Source: Maea johnstoni (Eukaryota > Annelida > Polychaeta > Spionida > Magelonidae). Taken from it: DNA of 64,000 bases. Positions 47,292 to 60,962 of the stretch are shown piece by piece. Below the pieces are notes generated by a model. The model did no database searches. It had not been told where the DNA came from and saw nothing but the letters and a program-made list of their open reading frames with translations. The translations under genes were made by a program, and so were the position numbers. The stretch's first letter is position 1. The number at the start of each line of letters is the position of its first letter. The stretch covers positions 33,456,557-33,520,556 of the forward strand of contig OZ012699.1 in the NCBI GenBank assembly GCA_963942565.1, written 5' to 3'.

Positions 47292-47507
47292 ATAGTTTTT
47301 AAGCCACCTGTCTCTATGTCCCTTGAAATTCTGTGCTCTTTTTGGACTCAAAAAAATAACAGGTTCCAATATATCTCATGTTAGAATAACGTAGAATGGC
47401 CCAGACTCATGATAGTTTAGATCATTTTTGGGGGGCAGAGAGAACTCAGTACTTGATGAATTAGAAGGACCCTGATGGCTCTGATGAGGCATGTTACTGT
47501 TTTTCAT

Positions 47508-47737
47508 TTAACCCATTAACGCTCAGACCAGCCAAAACAGGCCTGACCAATTTTGGAATATATTACTTACAAAAGCTTTTTCTGGAAAACATATGAAGGA
47601 GAAATGTTTAAAAGAAGCCAAACTACAACTCTCCTTCAAATATTTTGTGAACTTTCGCTTTGTTCTCAAGTTATTTTCAAAAGTATGAAAGTGGCAGACG
47701 TTAGGTTCTGGTGGAGCTCTAAGGGGGAATGGGTTAA
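47508..47737. mobile_element. MITE family 1
   Basis: TTAACCCATTAACGCTCAGA to AAGGGGGAATGGGTTAA, TTAA on both sides. Confidence 0.85.
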
Positions 47738-48417
47738 AGCAATATACATGTACTTCAACAGACACTAGTCATCCAGAAGTGTTGTTATTTTCTTGGGTAT
47801 AGAATATTTATATATTTATTTACTTATTCATTCATTCACTCGTTCATTCCATTTATTCATTTATTTATTTACTCTGTCACTAATGTTTCTACGTAAAGTG
47901 GGATTAGAACCGGTATGCCTTGTCTTTTAGAGATGTGCAATAAACATAAAACTTGTCAAATAAAAATAGAAATTAAACAACCAGTATTTATGAATTTAGA
48001 AATTTTGTCATTTTTGTACTATTTGGGAAGATATTAGACAGCCAGCAACTAGCATTTCTGAAAATTTCTTATATTTTTTCCATGCTATGCGCTAACTTGT
48101 TAGACAACCTCCGCTCTCTGGTAGAATAAACGCGTGGAAAACAACACAGGGAAGCCAAAATGATGGATCTAATAATTGCGTGCCGCATAGATTAATTAAT
48201 CCCAGTCAGGCTACCGGGTTGTCTTATCGGCTAATAAGCTTTGTCGCTGTGACCCTTGATTCATCAATGTAACAACCCCGGCTTGGCTAATTAGGTATGG
48301 CGCATGGCCAGCTATTACCGAGTTATAATACACGGATCTGTATGTAACTTCATATATTCTATCAAAGAAGTATCAACCCCCCCCCCCCCCCTGAAATAAT
48401 ATCCACGCACCCCAACT

Positions 48418-48631
48418 TTAACCCTTATGCTGCTGGTCGCTAATTTTTTCTAATACAAAATGATGCAAAAATGCTGAAAAATGACTGAAACCCTGGCATA
48501 TTGGTACTCATATGAGAGTACTCAGCGAGAGCTATCTAGTGAATGCCAATATGACAGGGTTTAGCTGGTTTACAAAAATCTTTGCATCCTTGTGCTTTGA
48601 ACGAAAGTAGCCTCAGCATTGAAAGGGTTAA
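48418..48631. mobile_element. MITE family 2, complete
   Basis: TTAACCCTTATGCTGCTGGT to CAGCATTGAAAGGGTTAA, 214 bp. It is the cleanest copy of the family. TTAA flanks and CCC...GGG ends again suggest a piggyBac-like origin, although its interior is unrelated to family 1. Confidence 0.88.
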
Positions 48632-48658
48632 CCTGGATTTTGAAAGAGCATGGGTGCA

Positions 48659-49160
48659 TAGTCTCAGCCAGGATTGAGAAACTGGGTGCCCAAAATTGGC
48701 AAAATTTTTGCTAATTTTTTAGGCCTCCTATTTTTCAAGGGAGATCACAGATATACTCAGATAACAACCATAAACATGTATTTACTTATTGAAGTTTACA
48801 AGACATTACATCCTTATACAATTTCGTGGGAATTATATTTAAAGATGCTTGAAATTGACATTTTAACCCATTAATGCTCACAGCGGCCAAACGATTTTGG
48901 AGATATTTTTCAAACAAAAGCATTTTTTGGAAAATATTTGAAGGAGAAATATTAACCAGAGATCACACAACAACTCTCCTTCAAATATTTTGAGAACTTC
49001 TGCTTTATTCCCAAGTTATTTTCAAAAGTATGAAAGTAGCAGACTATACTTTCTTGAGAAACTCTGAGTGCGAATGGGTTAAGATATTGCAGAATGAATT
49101 GAGTGTCATGAGGGGTGATTTTTGTGATTTTTGGTTTCCTAATAAGGCACAGACTAGATT
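48659..49160 (+). mobile_element. hAT-like MITE family 3 split by a family-1 MITE
   Basis: Starts CATAGTCTCAGCCAGGATTG, runs through GGTGCCCAAAATTGGC and GCTTGAAATTGACATT to 48862. It resumes at 49083 with GATATTGCAG and GAGTGTCATGAGGGGTG. The gap is filled exactly by the TTAA element 48863-49082. The far end is degraded. Confidence 0.8.
48863..49082. mobile_element. MITE family 1 nested in family 3
   Basis: TTAACCCATTAATGCTCACAG to GAGTGCGAATGGGTTAA. The host element in uninterrupted copies (near 46330 and 19460) reads ATTTTAAGAAATT at this place, so a single TTAA became two on insertion. Confidence 0.92.
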
Positions 49161-49896
49161 TTCAATATGTTGAGGGAGACCATACATTATGATATTGGAT
49201 TAATAATGAGCATTAATGGGATAATATTTTCCTGAATATACATTTGCCTGAAAGATTTTACCGATTTTCTGGCTGCTTTTGGATGCTCTGGGCATCATGA
49301 GGTTTATCATGACAACAATGGAAGTTATTTCACAATATTTTATATTTTGAATTTTTCATCAACATTTTCATGACGGAAAGGTAGGTTAGGGTTTCAACCA
49401 ATGAAATCCCTGCTCAGTATTGTTTTGAGAATGCTCCCAGTGTGCGTAATGAATAATGGAATTTCATGTGGCGATCATATGAGCCGCAACTGTTGGACTC
49501 GCTAATCGGAGAATGTCAAGGTCATTTTGAAGGTCATGGCATGCCTTGTGAAAGGATAGGCTGACATGTCTATGTCTGAATGGGGAAAACACAACACTAC
49601 ACGTTAACAATGTCATTATTGATTATAAAGTTTTGATTCCCTGACAAATCTGATAAGTGCTTTTTCAAAATGGTATATTATTGATTTTTGTTTTAAGTTG
49701 ATAAGTGTACATGCCCAATCCCACCTGAAACCTGATTTAGGCTACAATGTTCAAAATGATGTATAATGGAAAAGCAAAATTAAAAAAGCTACGCATTCGC
49801 TTGAAATATTATCAAAATTGTGAGGCTTATTTTTATCGAGCAAGCATTAATCGGCAAACCATCAGTGATACCACTTTTAGCAATAGATAGTACGAT

Positions 49897-50127
49897 TTAA
49901 AGCATTGATGCTTTGGAGTTCCTCTGGAAATTTTCTTCTGGATCTTCAGCACTTTTGACAATAACTTTGGAATTGAAAATGATTTCACAAAATATTTCAA
50001 GGAGAGTTCTTGGTAGTGTTCTAAACAACATTTCTCCTTCAAAAAATTTCCCAACTATGTTCTTACTTAAAAGATTTCATCAGAATTGTCAGGCTGTTTT
50101 TGGTTGTTTGGAGCAACGATGGGTTAA
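49897..50127. mobile_element. MITE family 1
   Basis: Left end TTAAAGCATTGATGCTTTGG and right end GAGCAACGATGGGTTAA, with the usual opposed GAAGGAGA-like core. Confidence 0.75.
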
Positions 50128-50414
50128 ATCAATAATTACATGAGGTTGATCAACAAGACTCACAAATTGGATAGGAAAGAGTTAAATGCTTTACATGTGC
50201 AGGAAAATATACCCTGCCAACTTGAGCCAAGTTTATTTGGAAATCGTACCCACGAATGTGTGCCATGCAGCTACTTAAAAATCCCCCTGTTTTCGCACCA
50301 ATGCATTCGGCTAAGTCTCAGGGTCGCATTCCATTCTATAAGACGCGTCAATGTGTATGTTTTATTTCTGGTGCGCCGAAGTAATCAGTCAGAATTAGAT
50401 GGCAAGAATCTCTC

Positions 50415-51127
50415 GTAGAAATGCTCATGCTAGGAGTGTACACTCATAGAAATGCTCATGCTAGGAGTGTACGCTTGTAGAAATGCTCATGCTAGGAGTG
50501 TACACTCATAGAAATGCTCATGCTAGGAGTGTACGCTCGTAGAAATGTTCATGCTAGGAGTGTACGCTCGTAGAAATGCTCATGCTAGGAGTGTACACTC
50601 ATAGAAATGCTCATGCTAGGAGTGTACGCTCGTAGAAATGTTCATGCTAGGAGTGTACGCTCGTAGAAATGCTCATGCTAGGAGTGTACGCTCGTAGAAA
50701 TGTTCATGCTAGGAGTGTACGCTCGTAGAAATGCTCATGCTAGGAGTGTACGCTCGTAGAAATGCTCATGCTAGGAGTGTACGCTCGTAGAAATGCTCAT
50801 GCTAGGAGTGTACGCTCGTAGAAATGCTCATGCTAGGAGTGTACGCTCGTAGAAATGCTCATGCTAGGAGTGTACGCTCGTAGAAATGCTCATGCTAGGA
50901 GTGTACGCTCGTAGAAATGCTCATGCTAGGAGTGTACGCTCGTAGAAATGCTCATGCTAGGAGTGTACGCTCGTAGAAATGCTCATGCTAGGAGTGTACG
51001 CTCGTAGAAATGCTCATGCTAGGAGTGTACGCTCGTAGAAATGCTCATGCTAGGAGTGTACGCTCGTAGAAATGCTCATGCTAGGAGTGTACGCTCGTAG
51101 AAATGTTCATGCTAGGAGTGTACGCTC
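50415..51127. repeat. 31-bp minisatellite, exactly 23 units
   Basis: Unit GTAGAAATGCTCATGCTAGG followed by AGTGTACGCTC. The length 713 bp equals 23 units with no indel. Variants (CACTCAT joint, GTTCATG) are concentrated in the first third, whereas the later two thirds are almost identical, showing recent homogenisation. No unique spacers, hence not a CRISPR. Confidence 0.98.
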
Positions 51128-51816
51128 GGTGAGCTATATAAGAAAACAATGCAAGCAACTCAAAAACAATGCAATATATTGAGAAATATTTCACTGAAAA
51201 TTGTAATCCTGAGAGTTGAATTTTTTAGGTTTTTGGTGTCTAAATGACACCCAGACAGCCTTCTAGCTATCACTATGCTCCAGACCCTAACTAAAGCTTA
51301 ACATGAAGCTTAGAAATTATTTCCTAGAAATTGTAAGGTACATTTGGTAAGCATAGTAGCAGACGAGACAGAAATTTCTGGAAATCATTGAAAAAAAAAT
51401 GTTCATCAGAACAAGCAAAGAAGAAACAAAAACTTTCCTTCAAATAATTCCTGTGATGCTCCCTTATTTTCAAGATTTTTTCTCGAGTGTCAGACGAGAG
51501 ACAGACACTGAGGTGCTCTCCCTGTGAATCATGTGATGGTTAGATTCCTGGGGAACAGATGGATGCGATGCACCAGCAGAAAGTAGGTCAGCCGAAAATC
51601 AGGATCAATACCAGAATCGTAAAGAAATGTACCATGTGTGGAGGAAGGAAACGTAACTTCCAGCTAACCGAACCACATACAGCGCTCGAGAATTAATCAA
51701 CTAATTGCAGCATTCAATAATTAACCCACTCACGTCGGGAGATCTCTACGATGAGTTTCATTGCGATGCATAGCAGGGTCTTAGACAGGATTTAGAAAGT
51801 AGGTGCCTAAAATTGG
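51128..51816. other. AT-rich flank with MITE fragments
   Basis: Family-3 end fragment at 51210-51290 (GGTTTTTGGTGTCTAAATGA), a family-1 end at 51721 (TTAACCCACTCACGTCGGG), and a family-3 start CAGGGTCTTAGACAGGATTT at 51774 running into the gap. No gene seen. Confidence 0.6.
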
Positions 51817-52016
51817 NNNNNNNNNNNNNNNNNNNNNNNNNNNNNNNNNNNNNNNNNNNNNNNNNNNNNNNNNNNNNNNNNNNNNNNNNNNNNNNNNNNN
51901 NNNNNNNNNNNNNNNNNNNNNNNNNNNNNNNNNNNNNNNNNNNNNNNNNNNNNNNNNNNNNNNNNNNNNNNNNNNNNNNNNNNNNNNNNNNNNNNNNNNN
52001 NNNNNNNNNNNNNNNN
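51817..52016. other. Assembly gap (200 N)
   Basis: Exactly 200 N at the edge of a TA repeat and inside a family-3 MITE, a typical place for assembly failure. Confidence 0.99.
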
Positions 52017-53259
<1,243 letters not shown>

Positions 53260-54245
53260 TGGGGCATATATTACATATATACTATACTTCACATTGACCA
53301 AAAGCTAACAAATGACCCCAGAAAAAGGACAAAATAAGGATTTCCTGATGAGTAAGTCAACAACGATCAATATTATAATATGGAAAGTACCTAGAAACTT
53401 ATAGGCAATAATATTCCCTACACTTCTCTCTATAGAACATGAAGATTAGACACACAATGGCTGACATATGGCTTAAAAACTAATTTCTTATCATAAAGTA
53501 TATAAGTTTAAACCTGGCAAGTAATGTGAAATCAAGAAAAAAACTACTTGTAAAAGCTGATATCATGCCTAGTTACTTCTTTTGACATGTCGGTATCATT
53601 TTCAGAAGTATTAAACCATACAGTTTTCCATTTATAAGTTTCATGTTGATGTCCATATTTTAAAAAAATATCTTTTTCCAGCAAACATGTTAATTTTTCA
53701 CTACTATCCTTACATTTGTGATAGCTACAGAGGCCAAATTTCTTCATAGGAGGCTGTTTACCATATCACGTTATCCATTTGTGGCAAAATTGCCTAATTT
53801 CAAAATTTGGGCACCAAAAGCTAACAAATGACCACCCCCCCCCCCCCCAAAAAAAAAGAAGACAAAATTGAGTTCCTTGATGAATAAGTCAACAACTATT
53901 GATACTTCAAAAAAATTGTTTCTACAAGCTTTTATCATGCCTAGTCACTTCTTTTGACATGTCAGTACTTTTTTCAGAAATCTATTACTATACGCTTTCT
54001 CATTTAAAGATTCTCTATTTTTGACCATTGTAAAAATATTGTCCATTTCCATCAATTATGTCAGTTTTCCTCTATTATACATACTTAGGTGAGAGAGGCC
54101 AAACTGCTTCCTAGGAGGCTGCAATTATCATAAAAGGGTCAAAAACTTGCCTGCCTTCGGTATCAGGTTATTAATCGGTGACAGAATTGCCTAATTTTAG
54201 AATTTGGACAACCAAAGCTATGAAATAGGCCCCCGAAAAAGGGAG
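53260..54245. repeat. Diverged tandem repeats of about 400 bp
   Basis: AAAAGCTAACAAATGACC, GAATAAGTCAACAAC and ATCATGCCTAGT(C/T)ACTTCTT recur (anchors near 53290/53815, 53567/53942 and 53758/54170). Poly-C at 53836 interrupts one unit. Confidence 0.7.
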
Positions 54246-57200
54246 TCAGCAGCCACAAGCCATCAGCGCATTTCTAGGGCCCTTAACAGGTTTAGATGCC
54301 ATAGAAACCCCTTAATAAAGATAAATAACTCTTGAACAGCTTCATAGGAAGAGGCCTTTGAGATGTTGGCATAAAAGGGGGATCAATGGTCATGCTATAA
54401 AGGGTAGAAGTAAGCATGTCAAGGCCATGGATTCATTTACGTCAGGGGCTGAAATACCTGAAATAAGGGTATTTTTGACCCCTTGTAACTAAGGAATTAG
54501 GGTAGTTATGCCTTAAATGGACCCAAATTATTTTAGACAAAGCAATAAATAAATGAAAATATTCCCAAAACAATGAATAATCTCAGGTTTTAATTGATAC
54601 ATGCAAGATTGTTTCAAAAGAAACTGAATACTTAATATGTGTCACAAACGTTGAAACAAACCAATCTCATGTAAATAAGATAAAATGCTATCTGGAGGAA
54701 CGTTCTCAAAGAGTTCCCTAACCTATATCACTCACTGGCTGAGGGGTTGCTCATCAGAGGCATTGTTGCCTAGGGAATAGTGATCAGCAAATTCATCCTC
54801 TTTTCGCAGTTGCACGAGTGGTATGTCATCATTTGATCTGACTCCCACAGATCGTGCAGAGAACATTTATCATCGCCCTCCTCCTCTTCCTTCAAACTTT
54901 ATAAGTTAAAAGTTGCCAATCATTCTGAGAAACAGAGAAAAAACAAGGAAGACCATCAATGTTTTACGTGTTGCTAGAGACGCCACAGCACGACAACGGG
55001 CGGAAATTCCCCTCGATTGCCTTATTAGGAGAGGGTTTTGTCGTAGTTTTCTCATCGTTAAAAACGGACTTCAAGTCCATAAATTAGCATGACATAACTT
55101 CAGGTATTGAAGTACAGGAAAGGCAAATCATTTAATATCTTTATTTAGAAAAAACATGCACACCAGCAATCTAAAATTGTAGTACGCAAAATACGCAAAC
55201 ACGTGCTTCGTAGGAATTAGTACACAAATACAATGCAGGAATTCCCCATGACTTCCATATTTGGAGGGACATTTCCCGTTGTTTTTCCTGTCGTAAAAAA
55301 CGGACTTCAAGACTGAAAATAAGCATGAAATAACTCGAGATTAAGAAGAAAAGGAAAGGGGGGTCATTTTATATATTATTTGAAAAAACATTTGTACACC
55401 TGCAATCTAAAGTCGTAGTATGTAAAACACGCAAAAACGTGCTTCGTAGGAATAAGTGCACGAAAACAATGACGCAATAACGCGCTACTGATGAAGTGCA
55501 GCTGCACTCACGTACCGCGTTTTTGCGTCATTTAGTGACAAAGGGTTAAAGGATAGGGATAGTGCTAGGGCCCTTAACAGGCTCAAATCCATATTAACCC
55601 CCTAATAGACTAACATAACGCATAGGAAGTTTCTTATGAGGTGTTGTGAGAAATGTGGGCTTCATAGGGGGGTTAAGGCTCAAGATATCAAGGGTAGGAA
55701 CTGACCTGTCAAGGCCATGGCTTTATTGACATTGGGGCCTGCAAAAGCGTGACTTTGACCCATTATAACTGAAAGAATTAGAGTAGTTATGCCTTAAATG
55801 GACCAAGATTAATTTAGAACATGTCCTAAGTATAATTTATCTATGTTTTAATGGTGCATATACCATTCGGGGTCCGCAGGATACCGAAAGGGTAACCAAT
55901 CCAGCAATAGCTTTCAAATGGCAGGGATAGGGTTATTGCTAGGGCCCCTAAGAGGCTCAAGCCCATGGTAATCCTCTACCATAGATAAATAACTCATGGG
56001 AACGTTCCTATGAGTTCCTAGAAATGTGGGTTCCATAGGGTGCCTAGGGGTTAAGATATAAAGGGTAGGAGTTAACCTGTCATGGCCATTGCTTTTTTGA
56101 GGAGTGCTTAAATACCAGAAATAAGGGTAACTTTGACCCATTGTAACTTAATATTGAGAGTAGTTATGCCTCAAATGGACCCCAATTACTTTCAAAGATT
56201 CCAAAGGATAATGTATTCATGTTTTAATGGGGCATATACCATAAACTGGCCGCAGGAAAAATTCAAGAAGTTTGTATACCCAAGGGCTAACCAATTTAGC
56301 AACAGCGTTCAAATGGCAGAGAGAGGAGTACTGTAAGGGCCTCTAACAGCCTCAAACACCATAGTAACCCCCTTAAGGAGTGATATAACTCTTGAGGGGC
56401 TCCTATGAGGTGTTCCATGAAATTTGGACTACAAAGGGGGTCTAGGGATCAAAACCTCAAAAGTAGGGTAGAGGTTGGCCTGTCAAGGCAATTGATTTAT
56501 TAACATCGGGGCTGAGATACCTAAAATAAGGGTAACTTTGACCCATTGTAAATTAAGAATGAGTGTAGCCATGCCTTAAATGGAGCCAAATTACTTTAGA
56601 ACATGTCATAAGGATAATGCGTTCATGTTTAACAGGGCATAAACCATAAGCTGGCTGAAGGAGATTTCACAAATTTTGTAATTCCAAGGGGTAACAAATT
56701 CAGCATTCAAGGGGCAGAGAAAGGGGAACTGCTTGGGCCCCTAACAGGCTCAAATTCCATAGTAACCCCCTACTAGAGTTGAATAACTCTTGAGAAGCTT
56801 CCTATGAGGAGTTTGTTGAAATGTGGGTTCCAGAGTGGGCCTAGGGGTCAAGACATCCAGGGTAGGAATTGACCTCTCAAGGCCATTGATTTATTGACTT
56901 TGGGGACTGAAATACCTGAAATAAGGGTAACTTTGACCCCTTTTAACTTAGGAATGAGTGTAGTTATGCCTTAAATGGACCCAAATTACTTTCGAAAATG
57001 CCTAAAGGATAATGTATTTGTTTTGCTAGGGCATATACCATTAGCTGGCCGCAGGAGAAATTCGAGAAATTTGTAAAACCAAGGGATAACCAATTCAGCA
57101 ACCGCGTTCAAATGGAAGAGATAGGGGTACTGCTAGGGCCTATAAAAACCTCAAACACCATAGTAACCCCTAAAAATGAGTGACATACATCTTGAGGGGC

Positions 57201-58090
57201 TCTTATGAGGTGTTCTATGAAATTTGAAATACATAGAGGATCTAGGGGTCAGAAAATTAAGGTTATGGTAGAGGTTGGCCTGTCATTGCCATGAATTTAT
57301 TGACGTTGGGGCTAAAATACCTGAAATAAGGATAACTTTGACACATTCTAACTTAAGAATGAATGTAGTTATGCCTTAAATGGACCCAAATTACTTTAGA
57401 ATATGTCCTCAGGATAATGCATTTATGCTTTACTGGGGCATAAACCGTTAGCTAGCTGCAGGAAAAATTCAAGAAATTAGTATACCCAAAGGGTACCCAT
57501 TCAGCAACAATGTTCAAATGGCAGAGATAGGGGTACTGCTGGGGCCCCTAACAGGCTTGATTCCATAGTAACCCCCTACTAGAGTTAAATAACTCTTGGG
57601 AAGATTCCTATGAGGAGTTCATAGAAATCTGGGTTCCAGAGGGGGCCTAGGGGTCAAGACATCCAGGGTAGGAATTGACCTGTCAAGGACATGGATTTAT
57701 TGACATCAGGGCAGAAATACCTGAAATAAGGGTAACTTTGACCAATTGTGTCTTAAGGATGAGTGTAGTTATGCCTTGAATGGACCCAAATTACTGTAGA
57801 ATATATGTTAAGGATAGTTTATCTATGTTGTAATGGGTAATATACCATTCGAGAACTGCAGGAAAAATTCAAACAATTGTATACCGAAGGGAAACCCAAT
57901 TCAGTAACAGCATTCATAGGGGGATTGGGGTCAAAATCTCCAGGGTGGGAATTGACCTGTCAAGGCCATGGATTTATTGAGATCGGGGCTGAAATAAATG
58001 AAATAAGGTTGACTTTGACCCATTTTAACTTAAGGATGAGTGTAGTTATGCCTTAAATGGACTCAAATTACTTATAATATATTTGTTTAA
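54246..58090. repeat. About 400-bp satellite with an 800-bp higher-order pattern
   Basis: Units anchored at AGGGCCCCTAACAGGCTCAA occur near 54276, 55566, 55940, 56336, 56734, 57136 and 57540, with later steps of 396-404 bp. Each has CCTGTCAAGGCCATGGATTT, GGGTAACTTTGACCCATTG and AGTTATGCCTTAAATGGAC. The units at 56336 and 57136 share CCTCAAACACCATAG, and those at 56734 and 57540 share CCTACTAGAGTT(G/A)AATAAC, which is an alternating A-B pattern. Between 54930 and 55500 a different 236-bp tandem duplication is inserted. Confidence 0.9.
54985..55490. repeat. 236-bp tandem duplication within the satellite
   Basis: AAAAACGGACTTCAAG, CACACCAGCAATCTAAA and ACGTGCTTCGTAGGAAT recur at a 236-bp shift (CGGACT at 55065 and 55301). 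Confidence 0.8.
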
Positions 58091-59410
58091 TTTTCTTCAT
58101 GATTTCTATCTAAACCTTAACAACATTAATAATGCATTAATAATTAATGTGGATCCATCTTAGGTTTGAAGATAATTTTGGAATGCAGTATTTATTCACT
58201 AATTGTTTTAAGTAGGGTTGTTCCCTGTGTTATGCTTATTATATCTCCTTCAGATATTTGCCTAAAATACTCGGGTCTAAAAGTTGTCACTGAAATAGTA
58301 GGCCTGTTTTTTGCAGCTACCAGCACAAACGGGTTAATGCACTTTGCTATGGCAAACATACTGTGAATTTATTTACTGTTTTAGGTTTACTTAGATCTAT
58401 TCATCCATTGGGGAAGTCAACCAAATTCATTTCCCATACCAGTATGGGATTAAAAACTTGTTTCTTGAATTCCTTGATTGTGCCCCATAATTTCTATATG
58501 TATATACCATGGCAGAACAGTACTTCCAAGCAGTGACAGTATCTCTGCGGGGATAGATTTAGCAAAGAAAGAAACCCCTTTTGGATAATGAGGTGTTCAT
58601 AACTTAAATTGCAATATTTTGTCAATGAAGCTATGTATAAAAGTTATTTTGAAGATCAATGTGGTTTGTTCTTTACTCGTGCAAAGTTTCAGAAAAATTA
58701 AACTGACATTTCTAAAAGTGTTGTAAAACCTTCAGCAATTATAATCTTCAGCAACATAAATGGCTGGATAATGTTAGTGATATCTTGCCCGTAGAAGCAA
58801 TTAAGGAAATATTTGATGCTTATCCTTCAGTTTAGTACAAAAGTTTTTCAGCTCCAAATATCATTTTTCAAGGTTAAAGTTTAAACAGAAGTAGGTCCAA
58901 GGATATTTTCACAATGCATGTTATGACTTCTAATCAGGCAAGTTGAAAATTGTATTCATTTCACATATATTATATCATCTTATTTCATCTCGCATAAGTT
59001 CAGAATAGCTTGTTAAAATCCATAACAAAACTGCATAGTAATCCGTATCTGCTGCAGAGCTGAGATTCTAGCTCTAGAATTCTAGTCTAGACAAAATAAA
59101 AAGTGCAATATGTGTAATTTGCATTAAGAATAGACAAAAATATTTCTTGTAAATTGTGACTTCTAGCATTGATTTTTGTTGACCACTCTTAACCTTTAAT
59201 CTAAAAATGAGCACCTAGGACTGTTTCATTTGTTTTTTTGGGCTTTTACATTTTGTTTCTGAAGATTTTTCGTCACGAAAGTGCAACTTTAAATTACCCC
59301 AAACCCTACTTAACCTTCCCTCAGCATTCTATAGTTATCGGCTATGCAAAGAGGCTGCTTAGGAACTCCTTACATACCCAAAGTAGCACTTTCATAGAGA
59401 AAAGCCACGC
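58091..59410. other. Unique-looking spacer within the satellite
   Basis: A family-1 MITE remnant ends at 58337 (AAACGGGTTAA). The remainder is AT-rich without recognisable gene or repeat. Confidence 0.55.
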
Positions 59411-60868
59411 TAAGCACCCGCTTAGTAACTACTCTCGGTAGCAACGATAAGCGCCCCCCCTAGCGCCCGCTTAGTAACTACTCTCAGTAGCAACGCTAAG
59501 CGCCCCTCTAGCGCCCGCTTAGTAACTACTCTCAGTAGCAACGCTAAGCGCCCCCCCCTCTAGCGCCCGCTTAGTAACTACTCTCAGTAGCAACGCTAAG
59601 CGCCCCTCTAGCGCCCGCTTAGTAACTACTCTCAGTAGCAACGCTAAGCGCCCCTCTAGCGCCCGCTTAGTAACTACTCTCAGTAGCAACGCTAAGCGCC
59701 CCTCTAGCGCCCGCTTAGTAACTACTCTCAGTAGCAACGCTAAGCGCCCCCCCCTCTAGCGCCCGCTTAGTAACTACTCTCAGTAGCAACGCTAAGCGCC
59801 CCTCTAGCGCCCGCTTAGTAACTACTCTCAGTAGCAACGCTAAGCGCCCCCCCCCCTCTAGCGCCCGCTTAGTAACTACTCTCAGTAGCAACGCTAAGCG
59901 CCCCCCCCTCTAGCGCCCGCTTAGTAACTACTCTCAGTAGCAACGCTAAGCGCCCCTCTAGCGCCCGCTTAGTTACTACTCTCAGTAGCAACGCTAAGCG
60001 CCCCCCCCCTCTAGTGCCCGCTTAGTAACTACTCTCAGTAGCAACGCTAAGCGCCCCCCCCTCTAGCGCCCGCTTAGTAACTACTCTCAGTAGCAACGCT
60101 AAGCGCCCCCCCCTCTAGCGCCCGCTTAGTAACTACTCTCAGTAGCAACGCTAAGCGCCCCCCTAGCGCCCGCTTAGTAACTACTCTCAGTAGCAACGCT
60201 AAGCGCCCCTCTAGCGCCCGCTTAGTAACTACTCTCAGTAGCAACGCTAAGCGCCCCCCCCTCTAGCGCCCGCTTAGTAACTACTCTCAGTAGCAACGCT
60301 AAGCGCCCCCCCCTCTAGCGCCCGCTTAGTAACTACTCTCAGTAGCAACGCTAAGCGCCCCCCCCCTCTAGCGCCCGCTTAGTAACTACTCTCAGTAGCA
60401 ACGCTAAGCGCCCCCCCCTCTAGCGCCCGCTTAGTAACTACTCTCAGTAGCAACGCTAAGCGCCCCTCTAGCGCCCGCTTAGTAACTACTCTCAGTAGCA
60501 ACGCTAAGCGCCCCCCCCTCTAGCGCCCGCTTAGTTACTACTCTCAGTAGCAACGCTAAGCGCCCCCCCCTCTAGCGCCCGCTTAGTAACTACTCTCAGT
60601 AGCAACGCTAAGCACCCCCCCCTCTAGCGCCCGCTTAGTAACTACTCTCAGTAGCAACGCTAAGCGCCCCCCTAGCGCCCGCTTAGTAACTACTCTCAGT
60701 AGCAACGCTAAGCGCCCCCCCCTCTAGCGCCCGCTTAGTAACTACTCTCAGTAGCAACGCTAAGCGCCCCTCTAGCGCCCGCTTAGTAACTACTCTCAGT
60801 AGCAACGCTAAGCGCCCCCCCCCCCCTCTAGCGCCCGCTTAGTAACTACTCTCAGTAGCAACGCTAAA
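59411..60868. repeat. Hairpin-forming C-rich minisatellite, about 29 units
   Basis: Core CGCCCGCTTAGTAACTACTC followed by TCAGTAGCAACGCTAAGCG and a C run of 3 to 12. Each core is self-complementary: CGCTTAG pairs with CTAAGCG and ACTACT with AGTAGC(A) around a short loop. I counted 29 cores, which are almost identical; nearly all variation is in the C-run length. The outer flanks carry matching ACCCAAAGTAGCACTTT segments at about 59377 and 60912. Confidence 0.96.
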
Positions 60869-60962
60869 TGCCTGCCTAGTAAAAGTAACTACTAAGCATT
60901 GGTGGTGCATACCCAAAGTAGCACTTTGCCTTGAGTAATTGCTAAGCAGGAGCAGCGCATAC

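Noticed and set aside
50415-51127. CRISPR-like array
   Set aside because: Repeats are contiguous without unique spacers and the context is animal DNA.
59411-60868. Repeat protein gene (Leu/Arg-rich frame on the minus strand) in the C-rich array
   Set aside because: The frame is open only across units with C runs of matching length and breaks where the run length changes.
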